Source: Streptomyces sp. CB01635
GTDB taxonomy: Bacteria > Actinomycetota > Actinomycetes > Streptomycetales > Streptomycetaceae
Length of the DNA: 64,000 nt
Direction: 5' to 3'
Assembly (NCBI RefSeq): GCF_002803065.1
Contig: NZ_NNBL01000015.1
Span: 1 to 64,000, forward strand
A program made the position numbers and the translations under genes. Position 1 is the stretch's first letter, and every line of letters starts with the position of its first letter. The notes below the pieces were generated by a model. The model made no database searches. It had not been told where the DNA came from and saw only the letters and a list, made by a program, of their open reading frames with translations. Shown piece by piece: positions 28,961 through 36,938 of this stretch.

Positions 28961-31900
28961 GTGAGTAGGAACGAGATGGAAGCGGACGTGACGGTGGAGA
29001 CGGCGGGTACGGCGAGGCTGGACAAGGAGGCCCTGGTCAAGGACCTCAAGCGGCTGGTCCTCGACCTGGAGGACGACCTGCGTGTCCGCAGTGAGACGGT
29101 CGACGAGTTCCGGGCACCCCTTGAGGAGGAGTACCGGCAGGCCAAGGAGGCGAAGCGGATCGCGGCCCCCTACGCCGCGTGGCGTGACGAGCGGGTCACG
29201 CAGGCCGCGGCGGCCTGGGTCCTCGCCTGCGTCTTCGTCCGCTTCTGCGAGGACAACGGGCTGATCGAGGAGCCCTACATCGCCGGCCCCGGTGAGCGCC
29301 TCGCCGAGGCGGAGGCCCGTCACGACCAGTTCTTCCGCGAGCACCCCCAACTCAACGACCGTGACTGGCTGATCGAGTCCTTCGACCACCTCGCTGGTAC
29401 GAACGCGGCTGCGGCCGGCCTCTTCGACAAGAACCACAACCCGCTGTGGAGCATCACCCCCGGCTACGACTCGGCGACGAAGCTGCTCGCCTTCTGGCGC
29501 AGGTGGGGTGCGGCGGGCGAGATCCGTTACGACTTCACGGACCCGGAGTGGAACACCCGGTTCCTCGGCGACCTGTACCAGGACCTGAGCGAGCACGCCC
29601 GCAAGACGTACGCCCTGCTCCAAACCCCGGAATTCGTCGAGGAGTTCATCCTCGACCTGACCCTGGAACCGGCGATCGAGGAGTTCGGCCTCAACGCGGT
29701 ACGGGAAGACCCCCTGGATCCGAAGGGCGAGCCGCTGCGCGGGCTGCGAACGATCGACCCGGCGTGCGGGTCGGGCCACTTCCTGCTCGGCATCTTCCAC
29801 CGGCTCCTTGACAAGTGGCGCATCGCGGAACCGGGCACGGCCGACTGGACGTTGGTCCGGCGCTCCCTTGAATCCGTCCACGGCTGCGACAAGAACCCGT
29901 TCGCAGCGAGCATCGCGCGCTTCCGGCTCCTCGTCGCCGCGATGAAGGCGGCGGGCGAGACCAGGCTCGACAGGATGCGGCCCTTCCCGATCAACGTGGC
30001 GGTCGGCGACTCGCTCCTTCACGGGCGGGGTGCGACCGGCATCCAGACCGAGATTGAGCTGGACACGTTGTTCGCGGATGCGGTCGTGGGGACCGAGGGC
30101 GAGGACGGGGACGGGGAGACGTACGCGTACTCGACGGAGGACGTGTGGGAGTACGCGAAGCGGGCGGATCTGCTTGGGCGGGGCTCGTATCACGTGGTGG
30201 TGGGGAACCCGCCGTACATCACGGTGAAGGACAAGCAGGAGAACGAGAACTACCGGGCGGCGTACAAGGATGTGTGCGCGGGGACTTATGCCCTGTCCGT
30301 ACCGTTCGCGGCGCGACTGTTCGACCTTGCGGTCAGGGGGCCGGGCGGGCGGCTCGGCGGGGGTGGGTTCGTCGGGCAGATCACGGCGAACTCCTTCATG
30401 AAGCGGGAGTTCGGCAAGAAGCTCATCGAGGTCTTCTTCCGGAACCGGGCCGAGCTGTCGCATGTGATCGATACGTCGGGGGCGTACATCCCGGGACATG
30501 GCACGCCTACGGTGATTCTGGTGGGGCGGAACCGGATTCCTAGTCCGGGGCGGACTGTTCGGGCGGTGTTGGGGGTTCGGGGGGAGCCGGGGCAGCCGCC
30601 GAAGGGGAAGGAGGCGGAGGGGTACGTATGGCAGGCGATTGTGGAGCAGGTGGGTCGGCCTGGGAGTGAGTCGGACTGGGTGTCCGTGGAGAACGAGGTG
30701 GCACGAACGTTTTCGTCGCACCCTTGGGCGGTCAGCGGCGGTGGAGCGGGCGCGTTGCAGGAGCTGATTGAGAGCAAGGCCGTGGCGGTGCTGCGCGAGC
30801 GTGTGGCTTCGATCGGCTTCGGTGCGGTGACGCGCGCGGACGATGCATATGTCTTGGGGCGAGGCGCACTGAGGCGAGCTGGCGTGCCCGATGCAATGAG
30901 GCGTCCCATGGTGGATGGGGAGACCACTCGGGACTGGCGGATTGTTTCGCCCACCGAGATCCTTTGGCCATACGACGAGAAAAAGCCCGACCGAGCGCGG
31001 AGCAATGATGCTGTGCTCAAGCTGGCCTGGCCGAATCGCCTGATCCTTCGCGAGCGTGTGGCTTATGGGAAGACTCAGCTTGAGCGGGAACTTGAGTGGT
31101 TCGAGTACTCGATGTTCTTCAGTCACCGTTACGCAGATCTCACGCTTGCGTTCGCTTGTGTTTCCACTCATAACCACTTTGTCCTGGGTAGGGGTAAGAA
31201 GGTCTATAACCGTCACGCGCCGTTGATTCAGATGCGTGAGGGGGCGGATGAGGATGCGCACCTGGAGTTGTTGGGGGTGCTCAATTCGTCGACGGCTTGC
31301 TTCTGGTTGAAGCAGGTCAGCCAGGACAAGGGGAATCGGGGAGGCGAGCGCTCGACCGGCAGGTATGCGTGGGAAAGCTTCTACGAGTTCACCGGGACGA
31401 AGCTGCAGGAATTTCCGCTACCCGGGGAGCTTCCGCTTGAGCTGGGGCGCCAGATGGACACTCTGGCTCGCGAGCTTGCTGACCAAGAGCCGCCTGCTAT
31501 CTGCTCACGTGTGACACCCGACCGCACGCTTCTCGACGCGGCAGAGTCTGAGCATGCTCGTATCTGGCGGCAGATGATTGCTCTTCAGGAGGAGCTGGAC
31601 TGGCGAGTTTACGGTCAATACGGATTGCTCAGTGGAGCTGAATTGGCGCGCACGACCGTGGGTGAAGCGATCCCTGATCTTCCTGAAGTTGACCTAGGCG
31701 AGAGGGCGTTCGAGCTGGCGATCGCTCCCCGGGCTGCTACGGACGAGGCTGTAGGGCAGTGGTTTCGGCGTCACGGTTCCACGCCCGTAACGGAGATTCC
31801 CCCGCACTGGCCCGAGTGGTACCGGAAGATCGTTCAGGCGCGGATCGACATCATCACCTCGCGGCCCAAGGACATCGGGCTGATCGAGCGGCCTGAGTGC

Positions 31901-32770
31901 AAGCGGCGCTGGTCCGCTGTGTCGTGGGAGAAGAAGGAGAGGGGTGCGCTGCGGGCCTGGCTGCTCGATCGGTGCGAGAGCGATGAGTTGTGGTACGAGC
32001 TGCGGGACGGGATGAAGCAGCCGCGTTCGATGACGGTCAACTACCTTGCGGACCAGTTGAGTTCGGATGCGGATTTCGTGTCCGTTGCGGCGCTCTACGC
32101 CTCCGACCACCTCGGTATGCCGGATCTGCCTCTCGCCCAGGTGCTGACCGAGGTCATCGCCGATGAGCACGTTCCATATCTGGCAGCCCTGCGATACAAG
32201 GACGCTGGGCTGCGCATCCGTGCCCAGTGGGAAGAGGTCTGGGAGAAGCAGCGGGAGGAAGACCGGGCGGGGGAGCGGCTCGATATCGATCCTCCGAGCA
32301 AGTACAAGACTTCGGACTTCCTGCGGACGTCGTACTGGTCGAACCGAGGAAAGCTCGACGTACCCAAGGAACGGTTCATCTCGTATCCCGATGCGAGCCC
32401 GGACGGGGACCCGACGCTGATGCTCGGATGGGCCGGGTGGGATCACAAGGATCAGGCTCAGGTGCTGTCCCAGCTCATCGATGCGCGGACCAAGAGGGAC
32501 GGCTGGAGCACCGAGCGGATCGTTCCGCTGCTCGCGGGGCTGCGGGAGGTCATGCCGTGGGTGAAGCAGTGGCACGGGGAGCCGGACGCTGAGTGGGACG
32601 ACGAGGTGCCGGCCGAGGTGCTTGAGGCGGACTATGAGGCGCTACTGCGCAGGCACGGTGTCGGTGAGGCGCAGTTGGAGGCGTGGCGGCCGGTGACGAA
32701 GCCGCGTGGGCGAAAGGCTGTCGCGCCGAAGAGGAAGCCCGTCGAGCAGGTCGAGTTGGGCGAGGAGTAG
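28961..32770 (+). CDS. pglX: BREX type 2 adenine-specific DNA methyltransferase PglX
   Basis: A 1,269-residue N6-adenine methyltransferase. SAM motif I is DPACGSG (266-272) and the catalytic motif is NPPY (416-419). The N-terminal ~250 residues are the family helical domain, and the part after the catalytic motif should hold the target-recognition region. In BREX, PglX marks host DNA for self/non-self discrimination and is needed for defence. The GTG at 28961 (GAGAGG upstream) and ATG at 28976 (AGGA upstream) are both plausible starts. Roughly 30,840-31,760 has clearly more A/T-ending codons than the rest, suggesting an exchanged recognition segment. The longest G run noticed is six. It ends at a hairpin facing the DUF397 gene. 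Confidence 0.93.
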   Translation: MSRNEMEADVTVETAGTARLDKEALVKDLKRLVLDLEDDLRVRSETVDEFRAPLEEEYRQAKEAKRIAAPYAAWRDERVTQAAAAWVLACVFVRFCEDNGLIEEPYIAGPGERLAEAEARHDQFFREHPQLNDRDWLIESFDHLAGTNAAAAGLFDKNHNPLWSITPGYDSATKLLAFWRRWGAAGEIRYDFTDPEWNTRFLGDLYQDLSEHARKTYALLQTPEFVEEFILDLTLEPAIEEFGLNAVREDPLDPKGEPLRGLRTIDPACGSGHFLLGIFHRLLDKWRIAEPGTADWTLVRRSLESVHGCDKNPFAASIARFRLLVAAMKAAGETRLDRMRPFPINVAVGDSLLHGRGATGIQTEIELDTLFADAVVGTEGEDGDGETYAYSTEDVWEYAKRADLLGRGSYHVVVGNPPYITVKDKQENENYRAAYKDVCAGTYALSVPFAARLFDLAVRGPGGRLGGGGFVGQITANSFMKREFGKKLIEVFFRNRAELSHVIDTSGAYIPGHGTPTVILVGRNRIPSPGRTVRAVLGVRGEPGQPPKGKEAEGYVWQAIVEQVGRPGSESDWVSVENEVARTFSSHPWAVSGGGAGALQELIESKAVAVLRERVASIGFGAVTRADDAYVLGRGALRRAGVPDAMRRPMVDGETTRDWRIVSPTEILWPYDEKKPDRARSNDAVLKLAWPNRLILRERVAYGKTQLERELEWFEYSMFFSHRYADLTLAFACVSTHNHFVLGRGKKVYNRHAPLIQMREGADEDAHLELLGVLNSSTACFWLKQVSQDKGNRGGERSTGRYAWESFYEFTGTKLQEFPLPGELPLELGRQMDTLARELADQEPPAICSRVTPDRTLLDAAESEHARIWRQMIALQEELDWRVYGQYGLLSGAELARTTVGEAIPDLPEVDLGERAFELAIAPRAATDEAVGQWFRRHGSTPVTEIPPHWPEWYRKIVQARIDIITSRPKDIGLIERPECKRRWSAVSWEKKERGALRAWLLDRCESDELWYELRDGMKQPRSMTVNYLADQLSSDADFVSVAALYASDHLGMPDLPLAQVLTEVIADEHVPYLAALRYKDAGLRIRAQWEEVWEKQREEDRAGERLDIDPPSKYKTSDFLRTSYWSNRGKLDVPKERFISYPDASPDGDPTLMLGWAGWDHKDQAQVLSQLIDARTKRDGWSTERIVPLLAGLREVMPWVKQWHGEPDAEWDDEVPAEVLEADYEALLRRHGVGEAQLEAWRPVTKPRGRKAVAPKRKPVEQVELGEE

Positions 32771-32781
32771 GGAAGCGGGAG

Positions 32782-32818
32782 GTCGGTGAGGCGGCAGAGC
32801 CCCTGCCGCCTTACCGAC
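32782..32818. terminator. Hairpin terminator after pglX
   Basis: 15-bp arms GTCGGTGAGGCGGCA / TGCCGCCTTACCGAC (one G-T pair) around a 7-nt loop, between the convergent pglX and DUF397 genes. Confidence 0.8.
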
Positions 32819-32825
32819 TCGGGCG

Positions 32826-33014
32826 TCAGGATCCCGACGCGTATGTGGTGAAGGCTGACCAGGCGTCGGGTGTCACGGTGAAGGGCCGGCGGCCGGTGTC
32901 CTTGGAGTCGCGGACGTTGACCGCGTCCGGGCGGACGGCGATCTCGATGCAGTTGTCGCCTTCGCCGCCGCTGTAGCTGCTCTTGAACCAGCTCAGGTCT
33001 TCCGTCGTACTCAT
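32826..33014 (-). CDS. DUF397 domain protein (Scr2-like)
   Basis: A 62-residue DUF397 protein with the core WFKSSYSGGEGDNCIEIA and VRDSKD. These small proteins are nearly always paired with a DUF5753 XRE regulator in actinobacteria. In the Scr1/Scr2 and WhiJ/AbaA descriptions the pair behaves like a toxin-antitoxin or a developmental switch. Its ATG overlaps the regulator's stop by 4 bp, so the two are coupled. Confidence 0.9.
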   Translation of the reverse strand: MSTTEDLSWFKSSYSGGEGDNCIEIAVRPDAVNVRDSKDTGRRPFTVTPDAWSAFTTYASGS

Positions 33015-33862
33015 AGCGCTCCTCGCATCTGTTCCAGCAGGCTCACCGTAGCCCGGCAATCCAGGGCCTGGGAACGCAGTTTGCCATAGCGCTGGAGGAG
33101 CACGCTTACGTCGCCCGGGGCCGTGATCAGGGCGCTGGAGCGATGTCCCTCGGTGTAGCCGAACCACTGGTTGCCAGGGCTTTCGGCCAGATACATCTCC
33201 CCTTCGAACCCGGCGTGATCCTCTTGCCGAAGCGGCATGATCTGGATCTCGACGTTGGTGCGACGGCCGATGAAGAGCAGGTGGTCGATCAGCTCCCTTG
33301 TGACGTCCGCGCCGCCCAACTGTCGTTCCAACAGCGACTGCTCGATGATGAAGCTGAACGCTGTGTTCGGGTGTGCGCACAGCACTGTCTGGCGCTCCAG
33401 CCGTGCCGTCGTCTGGCGCTCGATCTGCTCGTCCGTGAGTGGCGGCAGGTTGCGCTCGAACACCGCCCGGATATACCCCTCCGGCTGCAACAACCCCGGA
33501 ACCCCCCGGCACTCATACGCGTACAGCGTGGTCGCCTCCTCCTCGATCCCCGCCCACTGCAGGAACCAGGAAGCCAGACCGGCCTTCCTGCGCAGGCTCT
33601 TCGCTGCTGCCGTGAGGACTTTTCCCGCGACCGGCCCCAAGACCTCCGCAGTCCGGTCCGGGAGGTTCTCCGGAGGGAACCGCTTGCCCTGTTCGATCTT
33701 CGCGATGTACGCCGCCGAGTACCGCACCCGCGGTGCGAACTCCTCCTGGGTGAGTCCGTCCGCCTCCCGCAGCGCCTTCAGGACGGCCCCGAACGTTCGG
33801 AGGCTGTCGGACAGTTCGGGTTCACTACCCGCCGCCATGTCACCGTCGTGGTCCGCCGTCAT
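33011..33862 (-). CDS. XRE-family regulator with DUF5753 domain (WhiJ/Scr1-like)
   Basis: A 283-residue protein. The N-terminal HTH_XRE spans about 22-77 (LRTFGAVLKALREADGLT, then SAAYIAKIEQGKRFPP), followed by the ~180-residue DUF5753 domain (GLLQPEGYIRAVF, RQ..LERQLGG, IQIMPLRQEDHAGFEG). Such regulators bind small palindromes near their own genes. The ATG has GGAGG 9 nt upstream. It is coupled to the DUF397 gene and divergent from a GHKL ATPase gene, giving the three-part WhiJ-type cassette. The palindrome at 33941-33956 in the divergent gap is a candidate operator. The cassette interrupts the BREX gene order between pglX and pglY. Confidence 0.88.
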   Translation of the reverse strand: MTADHDGDMAAGSEPELSDSLRTFGAVLKALREADGLTQEEFAPRVRYSAAYIAKIEQGKRFPPENLPDRTAEVLGPVAGKVLTAAAKSLRRKAGLASWFLQWAGIEEEATTLYAYECRGVPGLLQPEGYIRAVFERNLPPLTDEQIERQTTARLERQTVLCAHPNTAFSFIIEQSLLERQLGGADVTRELIDHLLFIGRRTNVEIQIMPLRQEDHAGFEGEMYLAESPGNQWFGYTEGHRSSALITAPGDVSVLLQRYGKLRSQALDCRATVSLLEQMRGAL

Positions 33863-33940
33863 CGCCGCCCGCCTCCCGCGCTTCGATCAACTCACCAAGA
33901 GTTACGGGGAGTTACCCGCCCAGTCCAGAGCGTGAACCCA

Positions 33941-33956
33941 TACAGATGGATCTGTA
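33941..33956. promoter_or_regulatory. 16-bp palindrome, candidate operator of the WhiJ-like regulator
   Basis: TACAGATGGATCTGTA has perfect 7-bp arms with a GG centre. It is centred in the 143-bp gap between the divergent regulator (start 33862) and ATPase (start 34006) genes, in a relatively AT-rich stretch. Regulation by the adjacent XRE protein is inferred. Confidence 0.5.
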
Positions 33957-34005
33957 CCAGTGGCGTTCCTGTCACCTGGGGTGGGGGCGCCGGAAGACTG
34001 GGCCC

Positions 34006-34386
34006 ATGACAGCTCAGCAGGCCCAACCGCCCGTAACCGTAAGTGTGTTCACCCGTGCGTTCCCCGCGACTCCGCTCGGCGCGAGCCTCGCGCGCCGGTC
34101 CGCCCTGGGGCGGCTCGGCGACTGGGGCGTTCCGCCCGGCGCCCCGCTCCACGACACCGTCGCCCTGCTCGTCGCCGAGCTCGCGGCCAACGCCGCCCGC
34201 CACGGACGCGTACCGGGGCGGAACTTCGCACTGCGCGTGCTGTACGAGCACGAGAGTGCCGTCGTACGGATCGAGGTGTCCGACACCCACTCGCGGCGGC
34301 CCGACCCGTCGGACGTCGGCATGGCCGACCCGGACGCCGAGGGCGGCCGGGGGCTCGCCCTCGTCGAAGCCGTCGCCCACCGCTAG
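34006..34386 (+). CDS. GHKL-type ATPase of the WhiJ-like cassette, cut short by an amber codon
   Basis: A 126-residue HATPase_c_2 (anti-sigma-factor-like) protein. The N box is VALLVAELAANAARHG, and the ATP lid has DPDAEGGRGLALVEAVAHR. Translation stops at TAG 34384-34386, but the same frame continues for 21 codons with good codon bias and family-like sequence (GVDD..GPGKTVWAQTEP) to a TGA at 34450-34452. Relatives usually have Trp at the stop position, so this looks like a recent TGG-to-TAG change that removes the conserved GKTVWA box. The product is probably impaired unless the stop is read through. ATG at 34006 is preferred; 33946 is also open but overlaps the palindrome. Confidence 0.75.
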   Translation: MTAQQAQPPVTVSVFTRAFPATPLGASLARRSALGRLGDWGVPPGAPLHDTVALLVAELAANAARHGRVPGRNFALRVLYEHESAVVRIEVSDTHSRRPDPSDVGMADPDAEGGRGLALVEAVAHR

Positions 34387-34465
34387 GGTGTCGACGACCG
34401 CACCGGGCCGGGCAAGACCGTATGGGCGCAGACCGAGCCGGCCGGGTCGTGAACCGCAAGGCGCG

Positions 34466-35797
34466 TCAGGCGGTCCGCCGTACCGCAGGTGCCTCGGCGA
34501 CGAACGCCCGCAGTTCCTCCCGCCCGTTCTCCACGACGGCCAGGAGCTCCGCCGGTCGGACATCCGGCGGCAGCGGGACGTCGGCCACCAGGTCGAGCAC
34601 CGTGCACGGGGTGTCCAGCCAGCGCGTGAGCGCCCGCCAGTGCTGGGCGAGGTCCGTATCTAAGGACGGATCCCAGGGGTCGGCCGCGTATGGGGTGCGG
34701 TCCCCGCCGTATGCGTGCAGCAGGCCCGAGCGGCGGACCAGGCAAGGGAAGCAGAGGCCGCAGTGCGGCACGCGCCGCAACCGCGACCGCCCGGGTTGCC
34801 GCATGGGAGACGAGCCGCAGCTCAGCGTGGCCTCCGCGACCTCGCGTGGCAGCCCTGCGTCCCGGGCCGCTTCGCACACCTCGCCCTTCGTGAGCGCCGC
34901 GAAGGGATTGACGACCTGGACCACCCGCTCCGGCCGGTCCGCGATCAACTCGATGACCCGGTTGAGGTGGTGCAGCGTCCACGGATGCACCGAGCGGGTG
35001 GAGCAGGCGCCCCAACGGGCCGCGGAGAGAGGCGGGTTGAGGGCGAGCTGCCCGTTCTCGGGTACGTGGACGACGGGAACGCGCTCCGCCGCGGCCGCAT
35101 GGACTGCCGTCGCGGCGTACAGCAGGCCGCGCGAGCGGGTGGAGCGTTCGAGCGTGAAGGCGGCGCCCTTCGGCTTGCGTACCGTCTGGCTCTGCTCCAG
35201 GCGGCGCAGGTCGCGCTCACGCCGCCGGAACACCGCTTCGTACACGGTGTCCTGGAGCGACTCGAAGTTCCGCTCCTCGAACGTGACCAGGAGCAGCGCG
35301 TGCGGGCTGTGCACCGTGGCGCGCTGGGCCGCCCAGCCGAGGGAGTCGAGGCCGCCGGAGAACAGGGCCACCTCGCGGGCGTACCCCTCGGGGTCGAAAG
35401 GCAGCGGGCGGCGTCGGGGCCGCGCGTCGGCGTCGTAAGGGCGGAACTCGACCTCCCAGCGGTCGCCCGTCACCGTGGCGAGCAGCGCGGTGAGGTGCGG
35501 GAGGGCGCGGGTCCACGCGTCGGGAGCGGTGACCGGGACGGAGAGGCGGATGTGCCGGGTCCAGTGGTCGAAGGTCTCCTCCCGCGAGGTGCAGCGGTCC
35601 GCGGCGAAGACGGCACGGGCCACCCGCTGGAGGTCGTCCGCCCAGTCCGGGGCGGGAGCGAGGAGGTGGCGACGGTCGGGCGCGCGGGTCGGGGACTCCC
35701 AGTACAGGGCGTCGCTCAGCGGCTGCCAGCCAGGGTCGGGCGCCGGGGCACCCGGGTCGGGGAGCCAGAAGTGAAAGGCGGGGGTGTCCGTGGTCAT
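34466..35797 (-). CDS. qatC: QueC-like anti-phage protein QatC
   Basis: A 443-residue protein. The PP-loop ATP-pyrophosphatase motif is FSGGLDS (146-152), and a zinc site typical of QueC is formed by Cys327, Cys346, Cys349 and Cys352 (HCGLCFPC). The stretch VPENGQLALNPPLSAARWGACSTRSVHP is the adenylation-domain core shared with QatC. QueC makes 7-cyano-7-deazaguanine; in the four-gene Qat defence system QatC is its relative with unknown target. Here no queuosine-pathway gene is nearby, and the partner is a QatB-like protein whose stop overlaps this start by 4 bp. No qatA (KAP ATPase) or qatD (TatD nuclease) lies alongside. Confidence 0.82.
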   Translation of the reverse strand: MTTDTPAFHFWLPDPGAPAPDPGWQPLSDALYWESPTRAPDRRHLLAPAPDWADDLQRVARAVFAADRCTSREETFDHWTRHIRLSVPVTAPDAWTRALPHLTALLATVTGDRWEVEFRPYDADARPRRRPLPFDPEGYAREVALFSGGLDSLGWAAQRATVHSPHALLLVTFEERNFESLQDTVYEAVFRRRERDLRRLEQSQTVRKPKGAAFTLERSTRSRGLLYAATAVHAAAAERVPVVHVPENGQLALNPPLSAARWGACSTRSVHPWTLHHLNRVIELIADRPERVVQVVNPFAALTKGEVCEAARDAGLPREVAEATLSCGSSPMRQPGRSRLRRVPHCGLCFPCLVRRSGLLHAYGGDRTPYAADPWDPSLDTDLAQHWRALTRWLDTPCTVLDLVADVPLPPDVRPAELLAVVENGREELRAFVAEAPAVRRTA

Positions 35798-36639
35798 GCG
35801 GCAGGTGTCCCCTCGTTCGACAGTGCTCCGGGGTTCTCGTCCGAAGCGGCGCCGGACGGGGTGAGCAGGCCGAGCACGCTGCCCACCGCACGGGGGACGA
35901 GGCCCCGCGCGACCTGCGTGAGCGAGTCGGCCGTCGGGTCCTCGAAGGCGGCGACCACGTCCCCGGCCTTCTCCGCTGCCTCCACCAGGCGCGCGGCCTC
36001 CTCGCAGGGGTTCGGCACCAGGTGCAGCACCTGCCCGGCGACCCAGTCCGCGATGTGGTCCTCAGGATCGGCCAACGGGAGTACCGGAACCACGAGTTTG
36101 ATCTTTTCGGCGACGACGGCGCGCAGGAACTCGGCCACGACATCCGCGAAGAACCACTGGTAGAGGAGGCAGAGCAGGTCACCGGACCAGCCCTTGCCGT
36201 CCGCGGCGAGCACCTCCGGGTGCCGTGTGGCCATGCGGTCCGCGGTCGCCGCGGCAGCCCGTCGTACGGCCGCGTCGGCGACCGTGCCGCCTTCGCCGCC
36301 CACCGCCCGGACGAGCCGGGCAGCGAAGTCCGTACGGGGATCAGCCCCGAGAGGATCAGGCGGACCGTCCGCGGAGATGGTGCCCGGACCCGCCGCCAGG
36401 CTGTCCATGGCAGTCGTCAGCCGCTCACCGGCCGCGCGGGCGGTGTCCCGCAGCCCGAAGGCGGACGGGTCCGCTCGCAGAGTGCGATGCAGGACACCCA
36501 AGCAGTCCTCGGCGATCGGCTCCAGGTCCTCCAGGCGGCCGGACCGCCACGAGGAGAGCCGCTGTGAGACACGGCTCCACTCGCCGGCCGGCGTACCGGG
36601 GTTGCCTCTCGGCCCCGGCCACCGTGATGACGTACCCAT
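35794..36639 (-). CDS. qatB: QatB-like protein
   Basis: A 281-residue protein beginning MGTSSRWPGPRG, the type of N-terminus (MGTS.., Gly/Pro-rich) I associate with QatB, a required Qat component of unknown biochemical function. The rest is Ala-rich and helical, with a region of hydrophobic and charged residues around 140-220 (YQWFFADVVAEFLRAVVAEKIKLVV). GGGGAGG lies 4-5 nt before the ATG. It is the first gene of a two-gene operon with qatC. The gap upstream (36640-36938) separates it from the divergent pglY; I see no further gene there. Confidence 0.72.
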   Translation of the reverse strand: MGTSSRWPGPRGNPGTPAGEWSRVSQRLSSWRSGRLEDLEPIAEDCLGVLHRTLRADPSAFGLRDTARAAGERLTTAMDSLAAGPGTISADGPPDPLGADPRTDFAARLVRAVGGEGGTVADAAVRRAAAATADRMATRHPEVLAADGKGWSGDLLCLLYQWFFADVVAEFLRAVVAEKIKLVVPVLPLADPEDHIADWVAGQVLHLVPNPCEEAARLVEAAEKAGDVVAAFEDPTADSLTQVARGLVPRAVGSVLGLLTPSGAASDENPGALSNEGTPAA

Positions 36640-36938
36640 CCGTCCTCCCCCGTAGGGCGCCCGTAGCCCTCTATTCAGGGGAACAGCGAGCCGGAACGCT
36701 GGATAGGGCGCGACTCGGCCATGGCCGGCCTGCCGGACCTCGGCCCCGGACGCGACGCTGCGTGAGGTGGCGGGGCCTGTGGGGCTTGAGTGGTCGCGGA
36801 CAGTGATCGGCCGGTGCGTGAAGGGTGCGAAGGGCCGGTTCCGCACACGTATGGCCTGGCAAGATTGGCAGGGGGCGCGCCGCAGCAGCGTGTCACCGGT
36901 GTTGCCGGGGTCCAGCCGAGTGAGGGAATGATCGCCTG
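36640..36938. other. Divergent intergenic region between qatB and pglY
   Basis: About 299 bp holding the promoters of the qatBC pair (leftward) and of pglY-pglZ-brxD-brxHI (rightward). No perfect operator or sigma-factor consensus could be fixed by eye. Confidence 0.4.

Noticed and set aside
28838..31261. 807-codon minus-strand frame over pglX
   Set aside because: Full overlap with a motif-complete methyltransferase; sequence is low-complexity and Arg/Leu-rich, typical of shadow frames.
34466..35797. Housekeeping queC of 7-deazaguanine biosynthesis
   Set aside because: No queD, queE or folE nearby, length and N-terminus exceed QueC, and it is coupled to a QatB-like gene; QatC is the better call.
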